The notes beneath the pieces are model-generated. The model saw only the letters and a program-made list of their open reading frames with translations. It did not search any database and was not told where the DNA came from. A DNA stretch of 5,939 nt. Source: Chloroflexota bacterium. Lineage in GTDB: Bacteria; Chloroflexota; Anaerolineae; Anaerolineales; Villigracilaceae. The translations under genes and the position numbers were made by a program. Shown here piece after piece: positions 1 to 5,447 of the stretch; position 1 is the first letter of the stretch, and every line of letters starts with the position of its first letter. The stretch covers positions 405-6,343 of the forward strand of contig JAKAMM010000108.1 in NCBI GenBank assembly GCA_021812905.1, given 5' to 3'.

Positions 1-1
1 C

Positions 2-511
2 GCGATCAAACTCGAAGGCGGACGCGAGCGCCTCGATGTTATCCGCGCCATCGTCAGTGCGGGCATTCCCGTCATGGGACATCTCGGACTCACGCCGCAA
101 TCCGTCAACCAGCTCGGCGGATTCCGTCCGCAGGGCAAAACCGCCGTTGCCGCCAAACGTCTGCTCGAAGATGCGCTCCTGCTTGAAGAAGCCGGATGCT
201 TCGGCATTGTGCTCGAATCTGTCCCGGCAAAATTGGCTCAATTGATTTCACAAAAACTTTCCATCCCCACCATCGGCATCGGTGCGGGCGTTGGCTGCGA
301 CGGTCAGGTGCTCGTCACACATGACCTGCTCGGCCTCTTCGACCACTTCACGCCGAAGTTCGTCAAGAAATATGCAAACTTCCATGCCGAGATGCAGCGT
401 GCTTTTGCTGAATACATCGAAGACGTGGAAACGAAAAGATTCCCCGCCGAAGAGCACACCGTCGCGATGGATGACGCACAATGGGATCAGTTGATGAAAG
501 AGATGGGCTGA
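2..511 (+). CDS. panB: 3-methyl-2-oxobutanoate hydroxymethyltransferase, C-terminal part (5' end outside window)
   Basis: Ketopantoate hydroxymethyltransferase transfers a hydroxymethyl group from 5,10-methylene-THF to alpha-ketoisovalerate, giving ketopantoate, the first committed step of pantothenate/CoA synthesis; it is a cytosolic Mg-dependent TIM-barrel enzyme. The frame is open from base 2 and the visible 169 residues include family hallmarks in order. IKLEGG (fragment residues 2-7) contains the Glu that matches the metal-ligand Glu of the E. coli enzyme. GHLGLTPQS lies near residues 26-34, and GGFRPQGK follows. GIVLESVP (near 68-75) holds the expected catalytic Glu, and IPTIGIGAGVGCDGQVLV with HDLLGL comes after it. 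Full-length PanB is about 270-285 residues, so roughly the first 100 are missing upstream. The in-frame ATG at base 74 lies inside a conserved strand and is not the start. panE follows 37 bases downstream, which fits a pantoate operon. Identification is near certain. Confidence 0.96.
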   Translation, partial: AIKLEGGRERLDVIRAIVSAGIPVMGHLGLTPQSVNQLGGFRPQGKTAVAAKRLLEDALLLEEAGCFGIVLESVPAKLAQLISQKLSIPTIGIGAGVGCDGQVLVTHDLLGLFDHFTPKFVKKYANFHAEMQRAFAEYIEDVETKRFPAEEHTVAMDDAQWDQLMKEMG

Positions 512-516
512 TTGTG

Positions 517-542
517 TTTTACGTAATACGTAGTACGTAAAA
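517..542. repeat. Palindromic array of three TACGTA units between panB and panE
   Basis: TACGTA, itself a perfect palindrome, occurs three times at a 7-base period (520-525, 527-532, 534-539). The array is flanked by T and A runs, so TTTTACGTA (517-525) and TACGTAAAA (534-542) form a perfect 9-bp inverted repeat with an 8-base centre. As RNA this could fold into a hairpin ending in A-rich sequence just before the panE start. It might be an operator, an attenuating or processing hairpin, or one copy of a dispersed intergenic repeat. The symmetry is seen directly; the role is not known. Confidence 0.7.
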
Positions 543-548
543 AACAAA

Positions 549-1466
549 ATGGATATTCTCATTATCGGCACGGGCGCGATGGCGACTTTGTTCGCCTCGC
601 GCCTGACCTCAGCCGGGGTCGCCATTACGATGCTTGGCACCTGGCCTGAAGGTTTGTCCGCGCTGCGCAAAAACGGCGCGAGGCTTGTCAATGCAAACGG
701 GAACGAGCAAAGATTTTCGGTGCGCGTTGCAGAGGATCCGCGCGATTGTAAAAACATAAAATACGCGCTCGTGCTCGTAAAATCCTGGCAGACCAAGCGT
801 GCCGCGCGCCAACTGGCAGAATGTTTGCCTGAAGATGGATTGGCCATCACGCTCCAGAATGGACTCGGTAACCGTGAAATTCTCGCGGCGCAATTGGGCG
901 AGTCGCGCGTGGCATTGGGCACCACAACTACCGGCGCGACTCTGCTCGGGCCAGGACTGGTCAAAGCCGGGGGCGAGGGAAAAATATCCATCGAGGCGCA
1001 CCCCGCTTTGGGTCCGGTGGAAGAAGCGCTGAAGTTCGCAAATTTCAATGTGGAAATTGTGTCTGATGCAAAATCGCTGGTGTGGGGAAAACTCGTCATC
1101 AATTCCGCCATCAATCCGTTGACAGCGTTGTTGCAAATTCCAAACGGAGAATTGTTGAATCGCCCAACCGCGCGTGGACTGATGCGCGCCCTGGCCGAAG
1201 AAACGGCGGCGGTGGCTTCGGCAGAAAAAATAAAATTGCCATTCAGCGATCCGTCAAGCGAGGCTGAAGATGTGGCGCACAAAACAGCGCTGAATTATTC
1301 GTCCATGTTACAGGATGTGCAACGCGGCGCGCCGACTGAGATCGATGCAATTTGCGGGGCAATCTCGCGGACGGGAAGGAAGCATCAAATCGCAACGCCG
1401 ATCAATGATGCCTGCTGGCAATTAGTACAGGCGCTGACGCCTCTTGAATCCCCACATCATCGTTAG
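549..1466 (+). CDS. panE: 2-dehydropantoate 2-reductase (ketopantoate reductase)
   Basis: NADPH-dependent reduction of ketopantoate to pantoate, the step after PanB; cytosolic. The 305-residue length is normal for the family. The N-terminal Rossmann fold opens with MDILIIGTGAMA (GxGxxA at 7-12, where many members have GxGxxG). LVLVKSWQT (75-83) carries the expected cofactor-side Lys78, and LQNGLGN (102-108) the conserved Asn. The C-terminal helical domain has VWGKLVINSAINP, with the catalytic Lys181 and conserved Asn185/Asn189. SSMLQDVQRGAPTEIDAICG (251-270) holds the substrate-binding Ser and Glu264. The start is fixed by the first beta strand beginning at residue 2; no Shine-Dalgarno sequence is visible before it, only an A-rich stretch. 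It lies 37 bases after panB, so co-transcription is likely. The family also has members with other alpha-keto acid substrates, but the panB neighbour argues for pantoate synthesis. Confidence 0.94.
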   Translation: MDILIIGTGAMATLFASRLTSAGVAITMLGTWPEGLSALRKNGARLVNANGNEQRFSVRVAEDPRDCKNIKYALVLVKSWQTKRAARQLAECLPEDGLAITLQNGLGNREILAAQLGESRVALGTTTTGATLLGPGLVKAGGEGKISIEAHPALGPVEEALKFANFNVEIVSDAKSLVWGKLVINSAINPLTALLQIPNGELLNRPTARGLMRALAEETAAVASAEKIKLPFSDPSSEAEDVAHKTALNYSSMLQDVQRGAPTEIDAICGAISRTGRKHQIATPINDACWQLVQALTPLESPHHR

Positions 1467-1581
1467 GCGCTTTTGTTAGCGGCGAAAGAGCCTGGGGGCG
1501 GGTGACATTCTTCCCCATTGTTTATGCAATTCATGAGTATTCCTACTTTGGCTTACATGGTAAGATTCAAGAAACTTCATT

Positions 1582-1586
1582 GGAGG
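1582..1586 (+). promoter_or_regulatory. Shine-Dalgarno GGAGG that fixes the start at 1592
   Basis: A perfect GGAGG sits five bases before the ATG at 1592. The frame is open further upstream, with an earlier ATG at 1502. That start would put about 30 polar and aromatic residues ahead of a clear signal peptide and has no ribosome binding site of its own, so 1592 is preferred. Confidence 0.85.
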
Positions 1587-1591
1587 CGTCC

Positions 1592-2485
1592 ATGCGAAAG
1601 TGGATGATGTTTCTGTTTATTTTAGGGATGGCTGCATTCCCTTTTTCAGTTCATGCGCAGAATGAAATCAAACTGGCGGGTATTCAAGTACAACTGTGGC
1701 CTGAGTATGATCAACCCAGTATGCTGGTGATTTACGATTTCCAGGTTGCAACTTCAACCGCCCTGCCCAGCAACGTGAACATTCGCATTCCGAAGGATGC
1801 CAAGCTAAGCGCGGTCGCACAAACGGCAGCCAATGGTCTGGTCAACGCTGAATATGATGGACCAACCGCGGTCGGTGACTGGCAGGTGGTTGGGGTAAAG
1901 ATTTCAGAGCTGGCTACTTATCACGTTGAATTCTATGAGCCGCTTTCCAAGAACGGCACGACACGTCAGTTTTCTTTTTTATGGCCGGGCGATTACGCTG
2001 CGGATGATTTTAGCGTCAGTGTGCGCGAGCCGACCGACATCACGCAGATCACATCAATTCCCGCCATGCCAGAGAGTCAGGGCAAAGACGGGGCGACCTA
2101 CCTGCAAAACGATTTCGGCGCCCTGCCTGCCGGACAACAATTTAAATTGGATCTGACCTATACCAAAACGTCGGACACATTGGGCGTGCCTCAACAAAAC
2201 GTTCAGCCTTCGGTGCCGTTGAGCGCAGATACGCCGGGACGCGTGATGTTCAGCAATTACCTGCCATATATTCTTGGCGCGCTGGGAGTGATCCTGATCG
2301 TCGGCGGGCTGTTCTATTTCTGGCGCTCGAGCCGCCGCAGTTCACAAGTTCGCAAGCGGCATCCGACGACGCAGGCCAAGAAGGAGGGCGATAGCGACAT
2401 TTATTGCCATCAATGCGGAGCGCGCGCCCGCACCGCTGATCGCTTCTGCCGTGTTTGTGGAACAAAGCTGAGGCTTGGAGAATAA
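1592..2485 (+). CDS. Exported single-TM protein with C-terminal cytosolic zinc ribbon, function unknown
   Basis: A 297-residue protein I cannot name. Residues 1-22 form a signal peptide (basic MRK, hydrophobic core, VHA cleavage motif followed by QNE). Residues about 25-215 look like a beta-rich extracytoplasmic domain, with alternating hydrophobic strands, many aromatic residues and a proline-rich linker near 198-215. Residues 223-244 are one transmembrane helix followed by RSSRRSSQVRKRH, whose positive charges place the tail in the cytosol. The tail holds a four-cysteine zinc ribbon, CHQC (272-275) and CRVC (286-289), ending in GTKLRLGE. Such ribbons usually bind structural zinc or mediate contacts; no catalytic motif is visible. 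It stands alone: 125 bases after panE with no obvious promoter, and 140 bases before the kinase gene with a hairpin between. A role in envelope sensing or assembly is only a guess. The gene itself is well supported by the signal peptide, RBS and domain order. Confidence 0.85.
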   Translation: MRKWMMFLFILGMAAFPFSVHAQNEIKLAGIQVQLWPEYDQPSMLVIYDFQVATSTALPSNVNIRIPKDAKLSAVAQTAANGLVNAEYDGPTAVGDWQVVGVKISELATYHVEFYEPLSKNGTTRQFSFLWPGDYAADDFSVSVREPTDITQITSIPAMPESQGKDGATYLQNDFGALPAGQQFKLDLTYTKTSDTLGVPQQNVQPSVPLSADTPGRVMFSNYLPYILGALGVILIVGGLFYFWRSSRRSSQVRKRHPTTQAKKEGDSDIYCHQCGARARTADRFCRVCGTKLRLGE

Positions 2486-2501
2486 AAAATGATCGGGATC
2501 A

Positions 2502-2532
2502 CCAGGCCAAAGAATATGGCTTTGTGGCCTGG
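2502..2532 (+). terminator. Hairpin after the zinc-ribbon gene, possible terminator
   Basis: CCAGGCCA (2502-2509) and TGGCCTGG (2525-2532) form a perfect 8-bp GC-rich stem, and AA/TT pairs can extend it past a bulged G. It begins 16 bases after the stop codon, where a terminator is expected. No T-run follows directly; the nearest is AAATTTTT about 14 bases further on. It is therefore not a classical intrinsic terminator and could instead be a 3' stabilising hairpin. Confidence 0.4.
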
Positions 2533-2591
2533 CAACTTAGTGGTAAATTTTTGGATGGATATGGATTTAGTTTAGAGATAAAAAAATAAAC

Positions 2592-2631
2592 TTGCACGGG
2601 CGCAAGCCCAAGAAAGGACGGGACCGTGCAA
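2592..2631 (+). promoter_or_regulatory. Inverted repeat enclosing the RBS and covering the GTG start of the kinase
   Basis: TTGCACGG (2592-2599) is the exact reverse complement of CCGTGCAA (2624-2631), and the right arm contains the GTG start codon (2626-2628). The 24-base loop contains the Shine-Dalgarno AAAGGA. CCC (2607-2609) can also pair with GGG (2620-2622), and a competing small hairpin GGGC-GCAA-GCCC (2598-2609, GNRA-type loop) would disrupt the left arm. The pairing is seen in the sequence. That it controls translation of the kinase is inference; I do not recognise a named riboswitch class. Confidence 0.4.
2613..2618 (+). promoter_or_regulatory. Shine-Dalgarno AAAGGA for the GTG-initiated kinase
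   Basis: AAAGGA lies seven bases before GTG at 2626, a normal spacing. It supports this GTG rather than a later ATG: the first transmembrane helix begins within a few residues of this start and would be cut by starting at the Met at residue 20. Confidence 0.75.
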
Positions 2632-4125
2632 ATAGAATCCATCGTTATCATCTACTTTTTCTACGGCCTGGCCTTCTTTAGCATGGGTCTGCTTGTGGCT
2701 ATGGAAGGAGGCCGCTCATCCGACGAGCGCGTACGCAAAGCGCTTCGCCCGTTGGCTGTATTCGGCCTGATCCACGCCGCGCATGAATGGCTGGAAATGT
2801 TCGCCCTCATCAACGGATTGAGCGGACACAGTGTCTCACCGCTTTTCAACATCCTCCATGTCGCAACGCTTTCATTTTCGTTTCTTTCCCTGGCCGCCTT
2901 CGGCGGTTATCTGCTTGCCAAGGATGAGATTGCCCAACGTATCAGTTTACTGGTCCCGCTGGTTCTCGAGGCTGTCTGGGTATTTGGCCTCATCAACATC
3001 AAGAGTCATTATCTGCCCGCAGATGTTTATGACTCAGCCCACGCCTGGACGCGCTACTCCCTCGCCATACCGGCCAGCCTGATCGCGGCCATCGGCCTGA
3101 TCGCGCAACAACGCGCCTTCCGGCGCGCAGGTCTTGTCCGCTTTGGGCAGGATGCCATGTGGGCCGCGGTCGCATTCGGTTGGTACGGTCTCGTCGGTCA
3201 ACTCTTTACCAACGCCAGCGCCCTGCCGCCATCCAATTTCATCAATCAGGATACATTCCAACAATTCTTTGGTTTCCCCATTCAACTCCTGCGCGCTGTC
3301 GCCGCCAGCGCGGCGGCTTTCTTCGTCATCCGTTTCTTGCGCGCTTTCCAGGTCGAGACCGAACAAAAGATCGCCGGCCTGCAAGCCGAGCGGTTGAAAG
3401 AATCGCAGCAGCGCGAAACCATGCGCGGCGAGCTCTTCCGGCGCGTGGTGGCCGCGCAGGAATCCGAACGTCAGCGCATCGCGCGCGACTTGCACGACGA
3501 GACCGGGCAATCTCTGACGGCCATCGGCATGGGCTTGCGTGGACTCGAAAGCCGCCTCACGCGGGACCCGAAGCGGGCCGCCGATACCCTGCGCGAACTC
3601 CAAACTCTGACAGCGGATTCCCTTAAAGAGCTTCAGCGCCTGATGGCGGATCTGCGTCCCTCGCACCTCGACGATCTCGGCCTTTCAGCCGCGCTGCGCT
3701 GGTACGCAGGAAAAATCGAAGAACGGTATCCGCTCAAAGTCCGCGTGGATATTCGCGGCCATGAACAACCCATTGACGATGCCGCGCGCATCGCCACGTT
3801 CCGCATTATCCAGGAAGCTTTGAACAACGTCGTCAAACATTCCGAAGCAGGGACTGTTGAGATCGATCTTGATTTTGAAGACAGGCACATGCGTGTGCGT
3901 GTGCGCGATGACGGCCGCGGCTTCGACCTTGACCGCGTGAAAGCAGTGCAATCATCGTCCCGTCCATCGCTGGGGCTGGCCGGGATGCAGGAACGCGCCG
4001 CGCTGCTGGGCGGAAGAGTTTCCGTTCAATCACGGCCCGGACAGGGAACGCTGGTCGAGGCGTCCATACCTTATCATTACGAAAGCGAGAAGCAAGATGA
4101 CCATACGCCTGTTACTGGTGGATGA
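2626..4125 (+). CDS. Membrane sensor histidine kinase, NarL/DegS type (HisKA_3 + HATPase_c), 7TM N-terminus
   Basis: A 499-residue inner-membrane sensor kinase that autophosphorylates on His and passes phosphate to the regulator encoded next to it. The N-terminal half has about seven hydrophobic helices (near residues 5-26, 41-62, 72-97, 106-124, 142-161, 176-195, 215-237) with a notable HAAHEW motif (50-55) in the second. A charged, probably coiled-coil linker runs from about 240 to 275. HisKA_3 follows, with ERQRIARDLHDETGQSL and phospho-acceptor His290. The ATPase domain has an N box (E397, N400/N401, K404, H405), a DxGxG box (D428-G432), a G2 box GLAGM (450-454) and GQGT (472-475). All catalytic residues look intact. 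The start is GTG with AAAGGA upstream, inside a possible hairpin. The gene overlaps the response regulator by 29 bases, implying co-expression and pairing. The signal sensed cannot be read from the sequence; there is no PAS, GAF or periplasmic domain. Confidence 0.95.
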   Translation: MQIESIVIIYFFYGLAFFSMGLLVAMEGGRSSDERVRKALRPLAVFGLIHAAHEWLEMFALINGLSGHSVSPLFNILHVATLSFSFLSLAAFGGYLLAKDEIAQRISLLVPLVLEAVWVFGLINIKSHYLPADVYDSAHAWTRYSLAIPASLIAAIGLIAQQRAFRRAGLVRFGQDAMWAAVAFGWYGLVGQLFTNASALPPSNFINQDTFQQFFGFPIQLLRAVAASAAAFFVIRFLRAFQVETEQKIAGLQAERLKESQQRETMRGELFRRVVAAQESERQRIARDLHDETGQSLTAIGMGLRGLESRLTRDPKRAADTLRELQTLTADSLKELQRLMADLRPSHLDDLGLSAALRWYAGKIEERYPLKVRVDIRGHEQPIDDAARIATFRIIQEALNNVVKHSEAGTVEIDLDFEDRHMRVRVRDDGRGFDLDRVKAVQSSSRPSLGLAGMQERAALLGGRVSVQSRPGQGTLVEASIPYHYESEKQDDHTPVTGG

Positions 4126-4747
4126 CCACGCCGTTGTGCGTTCGGGGCTGAGGATGCTGCTCGGCTCCGAAAGCGACGTTGAGATCGCGGGCGAGGCAGG
4201 CACAGCCGCGGAGGCAATCGAAGCCGCCAATCAAATGGCGCCTGATGTGATCCTGATGGATATCGGCCTGCCCGATCTTTCCGGCATCGACGCGACGCGC
4301 GAGATCAAAAAAAGATTTCCCAAAGTTGCCATTGTGGCGCTGACCATCCACGAAGACCAGGAATATTTTTTCAAAATGCTGGAAGCGGGCGCATCGGGTT
4401 ATGTACCCAAACGCGCCGCGCCGGAAGAATTGATCACCGCCATCCGCGCCGCCGCGACGGGACAGGTGTATCTATATCCATCGCTGGCGAAATTATTGGT
4501 GAAGGATTATCTGAGTCAGGATCATCCCAGTGATCAGAAATTAAAACTGGATGGTCTGACCGACCGCGAACGCGAGGTGCTGACTTATCTGGCCGAGGGC
4601 GCAGGCAATGATGAGATCGCTTCGTCGCTGGTCATCAGCCCGAAAACGGTGGAACGTCACCGCGAGAACATCATGCACAAACTAAACCTGCACTCGCGCT
4701 CCGAACTGGTGAGGTACGCGATCAGGAAGGGGATTATCAAGGCTTAG
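4097..4747 (+). CDS. NarL/FixJ-family response regulator (REC + LuxR-type HTH)
   Basis: A 216-residue DNA-binding response regulator, the usual length for the NarL class and the likely partner of the preceding kinase. The receiver domain (about 1-120) has the acidic pair D9/D10, phospho-acceptor D55 in VILMDIGLPDLSG, T83 in VALTIHED, and K105 in GYVPKRA, so it should be phosphorylatable. A linker (about 121-150) leads to a LuxR-type helix-turn-helix (about 153-212): LTDREREVLTYLAEG, then NDEIASSLVISPKTVERHRENIMHKL, where the second part holds the recognition helix. It starts inside the kinase gene, with a weak GAGAAG ribosome site four bases before the ATG, so translational coupling is likely. 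Target genes cannot be told from this window; no obvious binding site array lies nearby. No terminator hairpin is evident after the stop. Confidence 0.96.
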   Translation: MTIRLLLVDDHAVVRSGLRMLLGSESDVEIAGEAGTAAEAIEAANQMAPDVILMDIGLPDLSGIDATREIKKRFPKVAIVALTIHEDQEYFFKMLEAGASGYVPKRAAPEELITAIRAAATGQVYLYPSLAKLLVKDYLSQDHPSDQKLKLDGLTDREREVLTYLAEGAGNDEIASSLVISPKTVERHRENIMHKLNLHSRSELVRYAIRKGIIKA

Positions 4748-4895
4748 ATTCAACCCGCCAATACAACAGACTGCTCAAAGCACACATCAAAAGGCGTCTT
4801 GAAACCAAAAAACATTCTCCGGGACGATGTTTGAGTTTATCAGCCGCAGAAATGGAAGGGGCTTCGAGCAACCACTTCCATTGGAAATATTGGCG
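4748..4895. other. Intergenic stretch with no recognised gene
   Basis: Between the response-regulator stop and the recognisable transposase remnant I see no convincing gene, RNA, terminator or repeat. The minus strand stays open in one frame down to about 4840, but those codons match nothing I know. The stretch may be further decayed insertion-sequence DNA. Confidence 0.5.
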
Positions 4896-5277
4896 AATGA
4901 GTCCATTCGTGTTTGCGCTGGCTTTCCAATGCCTCCATCGCCCGGGCCACGCGGCAACTTGCCATCAATTGCAACAACTTGTCCACCTGTAATCTCATAT
5001 GTGCCTGTTGCCCAATGGAGGCAGCAGTTTCGATTTGTTTCGCGTTCAGACGCGCAAATTCCCGATTATAAGTATCGCGTGACGGGATACCGTTGGACAG
5101 TTCCAAAAAAGCCCAAAACCATGATTTTTTGGCTCCTCCAAAGACTTCCTCTTCTTCCCAACCATTCGCGTTGCATATCACCGCACAGATTGTGATAACC
5201 AAAACATCTATCGTTTTATGCAACTTGGTGCGCCCGGCATCGGTTTCACCAGAGGATACGCTATTTTGACTAATTGT
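4896..5277 (-). pseudogene. ISAs1-family transposase remnant, frameshifted and truncated
   Basis: The minus strand encodes the N-terminal region typical of ISAs1 (H-repeat/DDE_Tnp_1-associated) transposases: RTKLHKTIDVLVITICAVIC, then WEEEEVFGGAKKSWFWAFLELSNGIPSRDTYNREFARLN. This frame runs from 5277 to about 5026. Homology then jumps frame near 5024 and resumes as CCLHWATGTYEITGGQVVAIDGK (5023-4958, two pieces overlapping in sense), which holds the first DDE aspartate at 4966-4964. A third frame near 4931-4896 reads HWKASANTNGLI, resembling the WASANxNGL stretch of the family; that match is weaker. The rest of the roughly 370-residue protein, including the other catalytic acids, is absent, and no terminal inverted repeats or target duplication could be found. 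It is therefore an old, inactive fragment. It has no intact partner here and separates the two-component genes from the downstream regulator. Family assignment rests on remembered consensus. Confidence 0.8.
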
Positions 5278-5307
5278 CTAGATGTAAGATGCGTTCACCC
5301 CAGTCCT

Positions 5308-5333
5308 CGCAATGAGATTGCGTGAGTATTGCG
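5308..5333. repeat. CGCAAT/ATTGCG inverted repeat plus a second ATTGCG copy
   Basis: CGCAAT (5308-5313) and ATTGCG (5317-5322) form a perfect 6-bp inverted repeat around GAG, and ATTGCG recurs at 5328-5333, eleven bases (about one helical turn) after the first. It lies about 50-80 bases before the promoter of the FadR-like gene, so it could be a regulator site. Short elements like this can arise by chance. Confidence 0.35.
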
Positions 5334-5361
5334 TAAGCTGAGTCAATCAGGATGTATATCA

Positions 5362-5376
5362 TGGCACAATGTGCCA
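5362..5376. promoter_or_regulatory. Palindrome TGGCACAATGTGCCA upstream of the promoter, candidate operator
   Basis: TGGCAC and GTGCCA form a perfect 6-bp inverted repeat around AAT, ending eight bases before the -35 box of the FadR-like gene. The position suits an activator or repressor site; the factor is unknown. As RNA it would be a hairpin followed by AAAAA on this strand (TTTTT on the 5' side of the other), so a terminator for minus-strand transcription is not indicated. Confidence 0.45.
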
Positions 5377-5384
5377 AAAATTCC

Positions 5385-5413
5385 TTGACGCAATTTAGCT
5401 AGAGCATTATACT
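5385..5413 (+). promoter_or_regulatory. Near-consensus sigma-70 promoter for the FadR-like gene
   Basis: TTGACG (5385-5390, one mismatch to TTGACA) and TATACT (5408-5413, one mismatch to TATAAT) are separated by the optimal 17 bases. Transcription should begin near 5420, giving a leader of about 28 bases before the ATG at 5448. This is the clearest promoter in the window. Confidence 0.8.
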
Positions 5414-5426
5414 CCATTCCTACGAC

Positions 5427-5444
5427 TAATCAGATTAATCAGAT
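5427..5444. repeat. Tandem 9-bp repeat TAATCAGAT x2 in the leader of the FadR-like gene
   Basis: Two perfect copies of TAATCAGAT lie head to tail between the predicted transcription start and the ATG. The first copy with the start of the second gives an odd palindrome, TAATC-A-GATTA (5427-5437). FadR-type regulators often bind short palindromes overlapping their own promoters, so this may be an autoregulatory operator; that is inference. The repeat takes up the space where a Shine-Dalgarno sequence would be, and none is visible. Confidence 0.5.
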
Positions 5445-5447
5445 ATT

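Noticed and set aside
248..1282. Long open frame on the minus strand across panB and panE (344 codons)
   Set aside because: It is antisense to two clearly identified enzymes, its translation is Ser/Ala/Arg-rich with no domain pattern, and it arises from the codon bias of the real genes.
1430..1484. Terminator after panE from GGCG-CTGA-CGCC or CGCT/AGCG hairpins
   Set aside because: Stems are only 4 bp, one lies inside the panE coding end, and no T-run follows.
1502..1591. Upstream ATG start for the zinc-ribbon protein
   Set aside because: The ATG at 1592 has GGAGG at ideal spacing and begins a proper signal peptide; the extra 30 residues would bury it.
2551..2580. Promoter for the kinase gene (TTGGAT with TAGAGA)
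   Set aside because: Both boxes are poor matches and the spacing is 16; AT-rich sequence here gives many equally weak candidates.
2591..2625. Mini-ykkC (guanidine-II) riboswitch suggested by two ACGGG segments in the kinase leader
   Set aside because: The second segment has only a two-pair stem, the first loop is too large, and a kinase is not a typical guanidine-linked gene.
3034..3666. Minus-strand open frame of about 210 codons within the kinase gene
   Set aside because: It is antisense to the conserved HisKA_3 region and has no recognisable motif; a shadow of GC-rich coding.
4827..5195. Plus-strand open frame of 122 codons in the intergenic region
   Set aside because: It is antisense to the transposase remnant, whose minus-strand motifs are clear; its own translation matches nothing and it has no ribosome site.
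5266..5290. Promoter TTGACT/TAAGAT
   Set aside because: The spacer is only 13 bases, too short for sigma-70, and no gene follows directly.
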